Below, one piece after another: positions 35,282-46,619 of a DNA stretch of 64,000 nt (within the stretch, counting starts at the first letter, position 1; each line of letters opens with the position of its first letter). Under the pieces are notes generated by a model. That model did not search any database and had not been told where the DNA came from. It worked only from the letters and a program-made list of their open reading frames with translations. The translations under genes and the position numbers were made by a program. The DNA is from Bacteroidota bacterium. Its GTDB lineage: Bacteria > Bacteroidota > Ignavibacteria > Ignavibacteriales > Melioribacteraceae. The stretch spans positions 62,001 to 126,000 of the forward strand of contig JAKAKD010000041.1 in assembly GCA_021824635.1 (NCBI GenBank), given 5' to 3'.

Positions 35282-36481
35282 TTACTTATCATTATTTAAT
35301 GCTTCAACGCCCGGTAAAATTTTCCCTTCTAGAAATTCAAGGGAAGCACCGCCGCCAGTTGAAACATGAGAAACTTTATCATCAAGTCCGGCTTTTTTAA
35401 TTGCAGCCGCAGAATCACCGCCGCCAATAATTGTTATTGCGCCATTTGCTGTTGCTTCAGCTAAAGCTCCGGCAATTTCATCGGTTCCTTTTGCAAAATT
35501 GTCGAATTCAAAAACTCCCATCGGTCCGTTCCAAATAATTGTTTTGCTGGAAAGAATTATTTTCTTGAATTCTTCAATTGTTTTCGGCCCAATATCTAAT
35601 CCCATTTTATCGGAAGGGATTTTATCTGCATTAACAATTTTTGAAGGAGATTCGTTCTTAAATTCAGTTGCGACTACATTATCTATTGGCAACAATACTT
35701 TTGCTTTTGAGGTTTTGAATTTTTCCAACATTTGTTTGGCAAGATCAACTTTTTCTGCTTCAAGTAAAGACGAACCGATTTCATATCCCATCGCTTTATA
35801 AAAAGTATAAGCCATTCCGCCACCAATCAAAAGATTATCTACCTTCGGCAGTAAATTTTCTATTACATCAATTTTACCGGAAATTTTAGAACCGCCAAGA
35901 ATTGCAGTAAACGGACGAACCGGATTTGCTATTGCCTCGCCAAGATAATCGAGTTCTTTCTGCATTAAATATCCCGCAGCACAAACTTTAATAAACTTTG
36001 TTACGCCTTCTGTAGATGCGTGTGCGCGGTGCGCGCTTCCAAATGCATCGTTGATATATACATCACCGAGCTCTGCAAGCTGTTGAGCAAATTCAGGTGC
36101 ATTTTTTTCTTCTTCGGGATGAAAGCGTAAATTTTCTAGAAGCAATACCTGACCGTCCTGCATTGAATTAACAATTGCTTTTACTTGATCTCCAATACAA
36201 TCGGGTGCGAACTTTACGTCTACATCCAGCAATTCGCCAAGACGAACTGCAACGGGCTTTAAGCTGTATTTTGGATTCGGTCCGCCCTTAGGTCTTCCAA
36301 GGTGACTCATCAGAATACAGCGCCCTCCATCACCAATAATTTTTTTAATAGTTGGCAACGCAGATGTAATTCTAATATCGTCGGTGATCTTCAAATTCTC
36401 GTCGAGCGGCACATTAAAATCAACACGTACAAGAACACGCTTGCCTTTCAAACTAACTTTGTCAATACTCAATTTTTTCAT
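35282..36481 (-). CDS. pgk: Phosphoglycerate kinase
   Basis: Makes ATP from 1,3-bisphosphoglycerate in glycolysis. 399 residues, normal length. Motifs: [63 protein letters not shown], and GGGDSAAAI and [14 protein letters not shown] at the end. It follows gap on the same strand, but an intrinsic terminator (36513-36551) sits between them, so expression from the gap promoter would be reduced. Confidence 0.96.
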   Translation of the reverse strand: MKKLSIDKVSLKGKRVLVRVDFNVPLDENLKITDDIRITSALPTIKKIIGDGGRCILMSHLGRPKGGPNPKYSLKPVAVRLGELLDVDVKFAPDCIGDQVKAIVNSMQDGQVLLLENLRFHPEEEKNAPEFAQQLAELGDVYINDAFGSAHRAHASTEGVTKFIKVCAAGYLMQKELDYLGEAIANPVRPFTAILGGSKISGKIDVIENLLPKVDNLLIGGGMAYTFYKAMGYEIGSSLLEAEKVDLAKQMLEKFKTSKAKVLLPIDNVVATEFKNESPSKIVNADKIPSDKMGLDIGPKTIEEFKKIILSSKTIIWNGPMGVFEFDNFAKGTDEIAGALAEATANGAITIIGGGDSAAAIKKAGLDDKVSHVSTGGGASLEFLEGKILPGVEALNNDK

Positions 36482-36512
36482 TTCGATCCTCCATTACAAG
36501 AACATAATTCCT

Positions 36513-36551
36513 AAAAAAAAGACGCAGCCAAAACATTATGGTCTGCGTCTT
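36513..36551 (-). terminator. Intrinsic terminator between gap and pgk
   Basis: On the minus strand a 9-bp stem (AAGACGCAG / CTGCGTCTT), with possible extra pairing in the loop-side bases, is followed directly by a run of T. It is the most typical rho-independent terminator in the window. Confidence 0.85.
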
Positions 36552-36570
36552 GGCTAAAATGCTTATTACT

Positions 36571-37677
<1,107 letters not shown>

Positions 37678-37826
37678 TTAAACAAGCGGGAAGTTTCAAT
37701 TTTGGAGCAGCAGATAATTAATTTGAAGATAAAGATTGTTGATTTGATTTGAAAAATTTATCTTGAGTATGAAACTGAGGGGGTTATTAGCAAAAGAATA
37801 ATTCCACACTTTTTTTGAAGGTAACA

Positions 37827-38507
37827 ATGGAATCTCCAAAGTTTTTGTCATCGGTACCAATTTTTTCTGAACTTCCGGATGAAGCTCTCGAAAAGATCGA
37901 GAAGACAGGCTCACGTAAGAGCTTTCAAAAAAATGATGTTATTCTGATGGAGGAAGAATCAGGTACTGCTCTTTTTGTAATTATTACCGGAAAAGTTAAA
38001 GTTGCCAGATCTAGCAATGATGGCAGAGAAGTAATTCTTACAATTCTAACCGACAGCGATTTCTTCGGGGAGATGGCAATACTGGACGGACTTACACGGT
38101 CGGCTAGTGTTGTAGCAATCGAAGAGACAGAACTTTTTATGTTACAGCGAAATGATTTTATGAGTCTGCTGCATGAGCATCCGGAGATTTCGATTGTACT
38201 CCTTCAAGAACTAACAAGTCGGTTGCGTGCCGCTGATATGAAAATTAAAGCGCTCTCTTTGAAAGATGCCGAAGGTAAAGTTGCTTCTGTACTTCTTCAG
38301 TTGGCAGATGAAGTAGGAAAAATTAAGCAAGGTAAAGTGGAAATTGACAGACTGCCATTACAGCAAGATTTGGCAAATATGGCTGGAACATCAAGAGAAA
38401 CAATTTCTAGAACTTTACATTCTTTTGCAAAAAAAGGATTGATTGAATTAGAAGGATCGAAATTAAGAATCCTGGATTACGAAAAATTTAAGGGAATGTT
38501 TATCTAA
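37827..38507 (+). CDS. Crp/Fnr-family transcription regulator
   Basis: 226 residues from ATG 37827 (GAAGG upstream). The cyclic-nucleotide-binding-type beta barrel spans about 10-125 (NDVILMEEESGTALFVIITGKVKVA, and DSDFFGEMAILDG, which matches the FGE motif). The winged helix is C-terminal (LPLQQDLANMAGTSRETISRTLHSFAKKG). No cysteine cluster for iron-sulfur binding is present at the N-terminus, so it is not an Fnr-type oxygen sensor. The cofactor is unknown. It is three bases upstream of a PHP phosphoesterase gene, with which it is probably co-transcribed. Confidence 0.9.
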   Translation: MESPKFLSSVPIFSELPDEALEKIEKTGSRKSFQKNDVILMEEESGTALFVIITGKVKVARSSNDGREVILTILTDSDFFGEMAILDGLTRSASVVAIEETELFMLQRNDFMSLLHEHPEISIVLLQELTSRLRAADMKIKALSLKDAEGKVASVLLQLADEVGKIKQGKVEIDRLPLQQDLANMAGTSRETISRTLHSFAKKGLIELEGSKLRILDYEKFKGMFI

Positions 38508-38510
38508 TTT

Positions 38511-39341
38511 ATGCCTCTAAAAATTGATCTTCATACTCACACAAATTATTCCGATGGAATTTTTACTCCGGCAGAATTAGTTGAAAAAGCTCATAAGCGC
38601 GGACTTGATATTATCAGCATAACAGATCACGACAGTATAAACGGAATAAAAGAAGCCGCTGAACGCGCAAAAGATTTTGGAATAGAAATTATCCCCGGAA
38701 TGGAAATAAGCACAGATGTAGATGAAAAAGAAGTCCATCTGCTTGCATACTTTATTGATATAGAAAATGAAGAACTTCTAAAATATCTTAGTTTTTTCAG
38801 AGACGAGAGGATGCACCGCGCAAAAAGAATGGTGCAAAAACTTAGGGATCTTGGTCTAAAAATTACAGTGGATGATGTTATTGACCGTGCGAAAAACTGT
38901 GCGATAGGCAGACCGCATATAGCATATACGATGATTGAACTTGGCCTGATTAAAAACTATAATGAAGCATTCGAAAAGTATATCGGAGATTATGGCCCTG
39001 CTTTTGAAAGGAAAATTCACGTATCTTCGCAAAGCGCACTTAAACTGATAAGTGATGCAGGCGGATTATCGTTCATTGCTCATCCGGGATATATGAAAGA
39101 AAATCTTCTGCTGAATTTGATTAAGGCTGGTATTGACGGTATCGAATGTACTCATCCAAGTCACAATGAAAATCAAGTTCAGTTCTACCGCGGAATTGTC
39201 AACCAATATTGCTTATTAGAATCGGGCGGTTCGGATTTTCACGGCGGTAAAAAGATGGACGAAGAAACTCTTGGCAAATTTACTCTTGGTCAAAATCAGT
39301 TTGAAGCTATGAAAAAAATGATTCAAAAAAACAACGCATAA
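38511..39341 (+). CDS. PHP-domain phosphoesterase
   Basis: 276 residues with all PHP metal motifs: HTHTNYSDG (8-16), ISITDHDS, EISTDVDEKEVHLLAY, AHPGY and GSDFHGGKK at the end. Such stand-alone proteins resemble the RNase AM/YciV nucleoside 3',5'-bisphosphate phosphatase branch rather than polymerase-associated PHP domains. A metal-dependent nucleotide or oligonucleotide hydrolase is likely. The gene is in an operon with the Crp-type regulator. Confidence 0.85.
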   Translation: MPLKIDLHTHTNYSDGIFTPAELVEKAHKRGLDIISITDHDSINGIKEAAERAKDFGIEIIPGMEISTDVDEKEVHLLAYFIDIENEELLKYLSFFRDERMHRAKRMVQKLRDLGLKITVDDVIDRAKNCAIGRPHIAYTMIELGLIKNYNEAFEKYIGDYGPAFERKIHVSSQSALKLISDAGGLSFIAHPGYMKENLLLNLIKAGIDGIECTHPSHNENQVQFYRGIVNQYCLLESGGSDFHGGKKMDEETLGKFTLGQNQFEAMKKMIQKNNA

Positions 39342-39464
39342 ATTATCTCACCAAAAAAGAGAGACGCATGAATTAATTTTCTACTTTTTGTTCAATTTGA
39401 AAAGAGTAAATTTGCTGTGCGTCTTTAAACAAACATTTTCTTTAAAAAATCATTCGAGGAATTC

Positions 39465-41693
39465 ATGCGAGCAATTAAAATCTGCTTGATTCTCATTGCA
39501 TTCAGCACTTCAATTTTTGCCCAAGCTGTAGGCCAATGGAAAATTTATTCTGATATGAAGAGCATTAACGACGCGGTAGTAACTTCTTCCGGGGTGTGGA
39601 CTGCAACCGAAGGAGCTGCATTCAAACTTAACTTTGCCGACAGCAGCTACTCGGTTATAACTAAAGCCGATGGGCTAAACAGCCAAGCACTTACTGCAAT
39701 TGCCGTTGACAATAGCAATAGAATTTGGTTTGGTTCAAATGAAGGTTATATCAACATTCTGGATACTAAAGACAATTCGATCAAACAAATAATTGACATC
39801 TTTAATACCGACAAAACTCAGAAGCAGATAAATGGAATTTCTGTTAAAGGAGATTCTGTTTTTGTTTCATTCGATTTTGGTTTTGCTATTATTGATGCGA
39901 AGACATTTTCTTTTATTGATTCATTTTTAAAAATCGGCAATTTCCCTACTGAATCTAAAGTAATAAGCACATTTAAATCATCATTGATTTATGCAGTTAC
40001 TGAATACGGAATTGCTGTTCAAAAAGCCGGTGCGCAAAATCTTTCTGTTCCTGAATCGTGGGACACATACTCGCTCACATCTTTTTTACCGAGCTACCCT
40101 TCTCCATCCGCAAGCCGTGTTCTTCAGTTTAACGGGCAGATTTTACTAGCTACTTCAAACGGAGTATTTCAGTTTATAAATAAATCATGGCAGCCGTTCG
40201 CATTTCAAAATAATAATATAATTGATATGATTGCTTCAGGTAATTCTCTTTTAGTTATTACACCAAGTCAGCTGCTTAAGTACACAAACGGACAAGTAAC
40301 ATTACTTTACGAGAGCAAAAACGCAATATTCAATTCAATTACTGTTGCAGGAGATCAAACCATTTACATTTCATCTACACTCGGCTTAATTGAATTCAAA
40401 AACAATAAGGCGCGGACAATGTATCCCAACGGTCCGGCGGGAAATTTATTTGTGAACCTTTCTGTTGATCCAGCAGGAAATTTATGGGTTGCTACTGGTA
40501 AGAATAATACTGGAAAAGGTTTTTTCAAATTTGACGGCAGTGCTTGGAAAGTTTTTGATACGTCAACCAATTCTGTACTTCCTACAAACGATTATTATAA
40601 TGTATTTGCCGCACCCGACAGTACAATTTACCTTTGCAGTTGGGGATGGGGATTAACGATTTATAAGAATAATACTTTCCAGGTTTATAATGCATCCAAC
40701 ACCGATTTAGTTGGCATCTCGAATGCTCTTTCATTCATTGCCATACCAGATTGTAAAACCGATTCCAAAGGGAATCTTTGGATTCTCAATACTCAATCGG
40801 CATCGCGAAAACCTTTAAGTGTTTTTACTAAGCAGAATAAGTGGATTCATTTTTCATTTTCTAATCCAACTCTTTCCGAAAAAGACAACGTTGAAAAACT
40901 GGTGATTGATCAATACGATACTAAATGGTTTACGGTTACGGTTGCTGGCAGATTTGGTTTATATTATTTCAACGAGAATAAAACGTTTGACGACCTGACA
41001 GATGATACCCAAGGTTATATGAACTCTTCAAATGGATTATTGAGTGATTTGATTACCGCACTTGCTGTTGACCAACGAGGTTATTTGTGGGTGGGGACAA
41101 ATGTTGGATTAAATGTAATTCTTAATCCATCAAAACCAAAAGTTACAAGCAATCTTGGTCTGGCGTTACGCAATCAAACCATAACTTGTATTGCTATAGA
41201 TCCGCTAGATCAAAAATGGATTGGTACGACACAAGGTGTGTTCGTTTTATCTTCTGATGGGATTCAGCTTATCGGCCAGTACGATTCAAAAAATTCTCCT
41301 TTACCAAGCGATGATATAAAAAGTATCGCGTTCGATGCTAAGAACGGCATTGCTTACATAGGAACAGATTATGGTTTGGCAGCTCTTCAAACATCATCGG
41401 TCCAGCCCTTGCAAAGTTTTGGTGAAGTGTTTGTTTATCCCAACCCTTTTGTTGTTGGTGATGGGGCCACCTCTCTTACAATAGACGGACTTGTTGGCAA
41501 CAGCAGTATAAAAATTTTTACTATCAGCGGTAAATTAATTAGTGATTTTACAACTCCCGGCGGTAGAATTGCATTTTGGGATGGCAAAGATTTGAATGGC
41601 AACTTGGTTCCAACCGGAATTTATATAATAGTATCATACGATCAAGAAGCAAATAATGTAAAGACATCTAAAGTAGCTGTGATTAGGAAATAG
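39465..41693 (+). CDS. PorZ-like secreted beta-propeller protein
   Basis: 742 residues. A signal peptide ends near 20 (LIAFSTSIFAQ). Two-component-regulator-type propeller repeats fill most of the rest (GLNSQALTAIAVDNSNRIWFGSNEG, LAVDQRGYLWVGTNVGL, IAIDPLDQKWIGTTQG). The last ~90 residues form an Ig-like sorting/FlgD-type domain (VFVYPNPFVVGDG ... DGKDLNGNLVPTGIYII). This architecture (two propellers plus a T9SS-type end) matches PorZ, the surface component of the type IX secretion attachment complex; assignment to PorZ itself is inference. GAGG lies upstream of the ATG. Confidence 0.65.
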   Translation: MRAIKICLILIAFSTSIFAQAVGQWKIYSDMKSINDAVVTSSGVWTATEGAAFKLNFADSSYSVITKADGLNSQALTAIAVDNSNRIWFGSNEGYINILDTKDNSIKQIIDIFNTDKTQKQINGISVKGDSVFVSFDFGFAIIDAKTFSFIDSFLKIGNFPTESKVISTFKSSLIYAVTEYGIAVQKAGAQNLSVPESWDTYSLTSFLPSYPSPSASRVLQFNGQILLATSNGVFQFINKSWQPFAFQNNNIIDMIASGNSLLVITPSQLLKYTNGQVTLLYESKNAIFNSITVAGDQTIYISSTLGLIEFKNNKARTMYPNGPAGNLFVNLSVDPAGNLWVATGKNNTGKGFFKFDGSAWKVFDTSTNSVLPTNDYYNVFAAPDSTIYLCSWGWGLTIYKNNTFQVYNASNTDLVGISNALSFIAIPDCKTDSKGNLWILNTQSASRKPLSVFTKQNKWIHFSFSNPTLSEKDNVEKLVIDQYDTKWFTVTVAGRFGLYYFNENKTFDDLTDDTQGYMNSSNGLLSDLITALAVDQRGYLWVGTNVGLNVILNPSKPKVTSNLGLALRNQTITCIAIDPLDQKWIGTTQGVFVLSSDGIQLIGQYDSKNSPLPSDDIKSIAFDAKNGIAYIGTDYGLAALQTSSVQPLQSFGEVFVYPNPFVVGDGATSLTIDGLVGNSSIKIFTISGKLISDFTTPGGRIAFWDGKDLNGNLVPTGIYIIVSYDQEANNVKTSKVAVIRK

Positions 41694-41735
41694 ATTATAT
41701 GATTTATAAACCCGCGTCAGGATATTTAGAATAAA

Positions 41736-43676
41736 ATGATAGACATAAAAAATCTTTCGATTCAATTTACCGGAATAAATCTTTTTGAGAATGTTAATCT
41801 CAGAATAAGCAAGCACGATAAGATTGCGCTTGTCGGCTCAAACGGAACCGGCAAATCAACTTTATTAAAACTTCTTTACGGAATTGAAAGACCGGAAACC
41901 GGTGAAATTTTCAGGCAAAAAGGAATACGCATCGGTTATCTTCAACAAGATTTAATTTCCTCGAAGGGACAGACTTTATTTGCAGAAGTAAAATCATCCT
42001 TGCCAAATCTTAAATCTTTGGATGAGCGCGAGACTGAAATTATCGAAGGACTTAACTCTCCTACTCTTTTGGATGAAGACCGTGAAGAACTTCTTGAAGA
42101 ACTCGGCGAGATACATCATAAAAAAGATGAAATTGATTTTTACGCTGCGGATTCTAGAATTGAAAAAGTATTGGTGGGGTTAGGCTTCAAGAACAAAGAT
42201 TTTGAAAGAAGCACGGCAGAGTTTTCCGGCGGATGGCAAATGCGCATTCAGCTTGCGCAAATTTTGCTTGCTGATAATGATTTAATTCTTCTTGATGAAC
42301 CTACAAATCACCTTGATCTTGACACGCTAACCTGGCTTGAGGAATTTTTGCAGAGTTTTAAGGGCTCTCTGATACTTGTTTCCCATGACAGACACTTTGT
42401 GGACAGCGTTACAAATAAAACACTCGAGGTTTTTGATAAACAAATCGGTTTTTTCCCAGGAAATTACAGCGCCTATCTGAAGTTCAAAGATGAACGCGAT
42501 ATTCAACTTCGCGTTCAACAAAAAACTCAAGAGAAAAAAATTAAAGAGACGGAAAAATTTATTGAACGTTTCCGCTACAAATCTACAAAATCAAAACAAG
42601 TCCAAAGCAGAATTAAACAGCTCGAAAAACTAGATTCAATTTCAATTGCAGAAGAAGAGAAAAAAATTGAATTAAGATTTCCCGAACCGCCGAGAAGCGG
42701 CATAGTTCCGGTTGAATTGAAAAATATCTCTAAATCTTACAGTGAATTATCTGTACTTAAAAATGTTGATCTCTTAATCGAACGTGGAGATAAGATTGCT
42801 ATAGTTGGTCCTAACGGCGCCGGAAAAACAACGCTCGCTAAAATTATTGGCGGTAAATTAGCACCCACTACGGGAGAAATAATTTATGGGCACAACACAA
42901 TAGTTTCTTATTACGAGCAAGAAGTAGCAAACGCTTTGAATCCCGAAGACGATTTAATTGATACTCTTGAAGAGATGAATAACGATTTAAGCGCAGGACA
43001 TATAAGATCAATTCTAGGTTCGTTTCTTTTTTCCGGCGACGATGTTTTTAAAAAAGTAAAAGTGCTTTCCGGAGGTGAAAAGAGCCGTGTTGCTCTTGCA
43101 CGTCTGCTTCTCACTCAAAGTAATCTTATAATTCTCGATGAGCCTACAAATCATCTCGATTTTTCTTCAAAGGAAATATTGAAACGGGCGCTGGCGGAAT
43201 TTACCGGCACACTTATAATTGTTTCTCATGATGTTGATTTCTTAGAATCAATTACGACAAAAATTTTAGAGATACGGGATCAGCATGTTAAAGTTATTGT
43301 TGGTGGAATAGATTACTATCTGCAGAAGAAGAAAGAAGACGCACAAATTGATATTAACAATAAAACTACCGAACAAAAGAACACACGCAAAGATCAAAAA
43401 AGATTGGAAGCTGAAGTCCGCCAGCAAAAATTTGTGCTGACCAAAGATTTGAAAGCAGAGCTTACACGTTGCGAAAATGAGATTAGGAAATTAGAGGAAT
43501 TGAAGGTAAAACTAGAAAGTGAGTTGATTGATCCAAATATTTTCAGCAACCCACAACTTTCCAAGGAAAAAAATCTTTCGTACGAAAAGACTAAATCGCA
43601 ACTGGAAATTCAATACAACATTTGGACTGAAATAACAGATAAACTAGAACAAATTGATGAACAATTCGGTATATAA
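41736..43676 (+). CDS. ABC-F family ATPase (Uup/EttA type)
   Basis: 646 residues with two ABC domains on one chain and no membrane segments. First domain: LVGSNGTGKSTLLKLL, FSGGWQMRIQLAQILL and LILLDEPTNHLDLDTL. The linker is the charged P-site tRNA-interaction motif region (KETEKFIERFRYKSTKSKQVQSR). Second domain: IVGPNGAGKTTLAKII, LSGGEKSRVALARLLL and LIILDEPTNHLDFSSK. A C-terminal coiled coil (about 540-640) recalls Uup. ABC-F proteins act on the ribosome or on DNA branch structures; a role in translation is likely. Confidence 0.92.
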   Translation: MIDIKNLSIQFTGINLFENVNLRISKHDKIALVGSNGTGKSTLLKLLYGIERPETGEIFRQKGIRIGYLQQDLISSKGQTLFAEVKSSLPNLKSLDERETEIIEGLNSPTLLDEDREELLEELGEIHHKKDEIDFYAADSRIEKVLVGLGFKNKDFERSTAEFSGGWQMRIQLAQILLADNDLILLDEPTNHLDLDTLTWLEEFLQSFKGSLILVSHDRHFVDSVTNKTLEVFDKQIGFFPGNYSAYLKFKDERDIQLRVQQKTQEKKIKETEKFIERFRYKSTKSKQVQSRIKQLEKLDSISIAEEEKKIELRFPEPPRSGIVPVELKNISKSYSELSVLKNVDLLIERGDKIAIVGPNGAGKTTLAKIIGGKLAPTTGEIIYGHNTIVSYYEQEVANALNPEDDLIDTLEEMNNDLSAGHIRSILGSFLFSGDDVFKKVKVLSGGEKSRVALARLLLTQSNLIILDEPTNHLDFSSKEILKRALAEFTGTLIIVSHDVDFLESITTKILEIRDQHVKVIVGGIDYYLQKKKEDAQIDINNKTTEQKNTRKDQKRLEAEVRQQKFVLTKDLKAELTRCENEIRKLEELKVKLESELIDPNIFSNPQLSKEKNLSYEKTKSQLEIQYNIWTEITDKLEQIDEQFGI

Positions 43677-43691
43677 AATAGACGGAATAAT

Positions 43692-44657
43692 TTATTTCAA
43701 AAATTCTTCCGCTAAAGCCACTCCGCCATAAAGAGCGGCGTCATCACCAAGTTTTGTTTCAAAAATTTTTACAATCTCACCCGCTTCTAGCAGCACAGTT
43801 TCTTTAAAAGCTTTTTCAATTTTTGGTATCATGAATTCGTGCATAGCTTCAATTACTCCTCCGCCAAGTACGATGGTATCAATATTAAGCAAAGTTGTTA
43901 TACTTCCAAGGACGGTTCCTATAGTTACGGCTGCTTTACCAACACATTTTACAACTAGCGGATCTTCCTTTTTCAATGCATCGGCAAGCGCTCTGCTCTT
44001 TAATTGTTTCTTTGGTAATTGATACTCTTTGAGAATGCTCTTCTTTCCCTTGTTCAAACCTCGTTTTATTTCACGGACAATCGCTGTTCTGCTCGCTGTC
44101 ATTTCAAATGTTGTCCGGTTTGAAAAAGTAGAGAATTCACCCTTTGGCTCAACAATTATATGACCAATTTCTCCCGCAAAAAAAGATGAGCCGCGGTACA
44201 ATTTGCCGTCGAAAAAAAACGCTCCGCCAATTCCGGTACCTACAAAAACTACCATCATATTTTTTACATCACTACTCAACTCAAATTTTTTTATTCCAAG
44301 TCCGGCAAGATTCACATCATTCTCAATCAACACCGGAACTGCAATCTCTTTGGCTAAAGCTTCTTTTATATTAAAATCTTTGATGCCAAGATTTGGCGCG
44401 CTTCCAATTATTCCGGTAAAAGGGTTTACAGTCCCTGGTACGCCAAGGCAGACAGCTCTTACATCATTCTCTTTTAAGTGATTCTCATCTAATATTTTTT
44501 TTACTGAATCTGCAATGGACTTAACCAAGAATTCATTCCCCTTTTCAGTATTGGTTGGAATTTTCACGCGCGAAACGATCTCATTATCGGCATTGATTAA
44601 TGCGGATAATATCTTGGTTCCGCCAAAATCAACAGAAATGATGTTTTGAACTCCCAT
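43692..44657 (-). CDS. ROK-family sugar kinase, zinc motif missing
   Basis: 321 residues. ATP motif DFGGTKILSAL (10-20), LGVPGTVNPFTG, the catalytic END in VLIENDVNLAG, GTGIGGAFFFDGKLYRG and GEIGHIIVEP. The usual ROK zinc site C-x-C-G-x2-G-C-x-E after the GH motif is absent; the sequence reads KGEFSTFSNRTTFEMTASRTA instead. The protein is probably a glucokinase-like enzyme in spite of this. It is convergent with the ABC-F gene. Confidence 0.82.
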   Translation of the reverse strand: MGVQNIISVDFGGTKILSALINADNEIVSRVKIPTNTEKGNEFLVKSIADSVKKILDENHLKENDVRAVCLGVPGTVNPFTGIIGSAPNLGIKDFNIKEALAKEIAVPVLIENDVNLAGLGIKKFELSSDVKNMMVVFVGTGIGGAFFFDGKLYRGSSFFAGEIGHIIVEPKGEFSTFSNRTTFEMTASRTAIVREIKRGLNKGKKSILKEYQLPKKQLKSRALADALKKEDPLVVKCVGKAAVTIGTVLGSITTLLNIDTIVLGGGVIEAMHEFMIPKIEKAFKETVLLEAGEIVKIFETKLGDDAALYGGVALAEEFLK

Positions 44658-44816
44658 GCTTTCTCCGATTTTACAGATTTTAAGTTGTACTCTATCTTAA
44701 TATTGTAAGAAAAAATTTATAAATTCAAGTTGTAATTGAAATAAGTATTGTTGAAGTGTAACAATTAAGATTTTCCAAATGCAAGATAGTAATTTCTAAT
44801 TATCAAGGAAGATAGA

Positions 44817-46445
44817 ATGTATATAAATTTTTCTGATATCCCGGCGCATCAAAATCTTTTTCTCGATTATCTACACGAGTTTGAAAATGTAGAACGGTTT
44901 TATGGAAAGAATTTCAGAGCTGTTGAGCAGTATCTTCCGCTTTTCAAGAAATTATCGGAAAGAGAAAGACCTCACCGTGAATTAGTTCACGAGATAATTA
45001 AATCGCAATACGGCACTCAGTCGCCATCAAAAAAAACTTTACAAAACATTGAACTGCTCAACTCTAAAAAGACAATAGCAGTTGTTACTGGACAGCAGCT
45101 TGGCATTTTTGGCGGTCCCCTTTACACAATTTATAAATCAATCACCGCAATTAAACTTTGCAGTTATCTAAAAGAGATTTACGACGATTATAATTTCGTT
45201 CCGATTTTCTGGCTTGAGGGAGACGACCACGATTACGATGAAGCGAGAAATTTTTCACTACTCAATAACGAAAACCAAATTATCAACTTAAAATATGATG
45301 ACGGTCAGCCGGAAGATGTCAACAGAGGCGCTATTGGCCTATTGAAATTCGACCAAAACTTAGAAAATGTTTTTACTGAATTAAACGGAGGATTGCGCCA
45401 GACGGAATTCAAAGCACCTCTTCTTGAATTACTAAATTCTATCTACCAGCCGGGAAAAACTTTCCTCGAATCATTCCGCGAATTGATGATAAAACTTTTT
45501 GATGAATACGGTTTAATAGTTTTCAACCCGATTGATCATGCGGTCAAGAAAATTCTTTCGCCGATCTTTGCAAAAGAGATTTCGGAATTTGGAAATCATA
45601 CCGGCTTGCTGGTTGAACGAAGTGCCGAACTCGAAGAAGTTTACCACGCTCAGGTAAAAGTAAAACCGATCAATTTATTCTATGTTGAAGAGAAGGAACG
45701 TCTTTCTATCGAACCGACCGATACTGGCGAATATAGATTGAAAGGTAAACGTAAAAAATTCACTCAAGAAGAATTACTTTTGCAGCTTGAATCATCACCC
45801 GAAAAATTTAGTCCCAATGTATTACTTAGACCTATTTGCCAGGATTTCCTTTTTCCGACTGCTTTTTATGTAGGGGGACCTGGAGAGATAAGTTATTTTG
45901 CGCAAGTTTCGCCGTTGTATAAGATTTACGATCTCGAAGAACCGTTTATTTATCCTCGTTCTTCGGCTACGATTGTAGAAAAAGGTGTTCAAGCGATTTT
46001 AGAAAAAAATAATCTGCAGTACGTAGACATTTTTACTGAAGAAGAAGCTTTGATACAAAAAATTGTTGCCGCTTCATCTGAGATTAATCTTGAAACTCTT
46101 TTCCAAAATTCTTTTGATGAAATAAACAGTTCGATGAACCAGCTTAATCAAATTTTACCGTTAATAGATAAAACACTCGGCGATCTGACACAAAAATCAA
46201 AACAAAGAATTGATGAGACGCTAAATTATCTGAAAACGAAAGCGCTGGAATCCGAGAAAAGAAAATATGATTCAACAATCCGGCAAGTAAGTAAAGTCCG
46301 TAATGTTCTTTTCCCTAACAACAATCTTCAAGAGCGCGAGTTAAACTGGATTTACTTTGCCAATAAGTACGGAATAGATATTATAGGGTGGATCTTCAAT
46401 GAACTTGCAATCAACAAGTTCGAGCATCAGATATTAGAAATGTAA
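44817..46445 (+). CDS. bshC: Bacillithiol biosynthesis cysteine-adding enzyme BshC
   Basis: 542 residues. It adds cysteine to GlcN-malate, the last step of bacillithiol synthesis. Family motifs seen: VTGQQLGIFGGPLYTIYKSITAI, FWLEGDDHDYDEA, FPTAFYVGGPGEISYFAQ and RSSATIVEKG. A C-terminal coiled-coil region (about 410-500) matches the known BshC fold. Length is as expected. bshA and bshB are not in the window. The gene suggests that bacillithiol is the low-molecular-weight thiol here. Confidence 0.93.
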   Translation: MYINFSDIPAHQNLFLDYLHEFENVERFYGKNFRAVEQYLPLFKKLSERERPHRELVHEIIKSQYGTQSPSKKTLQNIELLNSKKTIAVVTGQQLGIFGGPLYTIYKSITAIKLCSYLKEIYDDYNFVPIFWLEGDDHDYDEARNFSLLNNENQIINLKYDDGQPEDVNRGAIGLLKFDQNLENVFTELNGGLRQTEFKAPLLELLNSIYQPGKTFLESFRELMIKLFDEYGLIVFNPIDHAVKKILSPIFAKEISEFGNHTGLLVERSAELEEVYHAQVKVKPINLFYVEEKERLSIEPTDTGEYRLKGKRKKFTQEELLLQLESSPEKFSPNVLLRPICQDFLFPTAFYVGGPGEISYFAQVSPLYKIYDLEEPFIYPRSSATIVEKGVQAILEKNNLQYVDIFTEEEALIQKIVAASSEINLETLFQNSFDEINSSMNQLNQILPLIDKTLGDLTQKSKQRIDETLNYLKTKALESEKRKYDSTIRQVSKVRNVLFPNNNLQERELNWIYFANKYGIDIIGWIFNELAINKFEHQILEM

Positions 46446-46450
46446 TTTTC

Positions 46451-46615
46451 ATTCTGTCATTCTGAATTATCTAAGTAGGAAATTCTTCGTCGCTAATCCA
46501 AAATAAAACAGTTTTTTCTTGCTCGTGTTCTTGATCTTAATCATGATCTCTTATTTCGAGCAAGATCATGAGCATGACGAACTACAATAACAGTACTACG
46601 CTCCAGAATGACACA
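46451..46615. repeat. Palindromic intergenic repeat element
   Basis: The gap between bshC and aroA (convergent) begins with TGTCATTCTGA (46455-46465) and ends with the complementary CAGAATGACA (46604-46613). Inside are further inverted words (GAGCAAGATCATGAGCATG against CTTGCTCGTGTTCTTGATC). It is non-coding and resembles the TGTCATTCTGA-type dispersed elements of many bacterial genomes. It may also terminate both transcripts. Confidence 0.5.
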
Positions 46616-46619
46616 TTGC

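Noticed and set aside
39354-39447. AGACGCA / TGCGTCT pair downstream of the PHP gene as a terminator
   Set aside because: The arms are only seven bases and separated by more than 60 bases, so a stable hairpin is doubtful.
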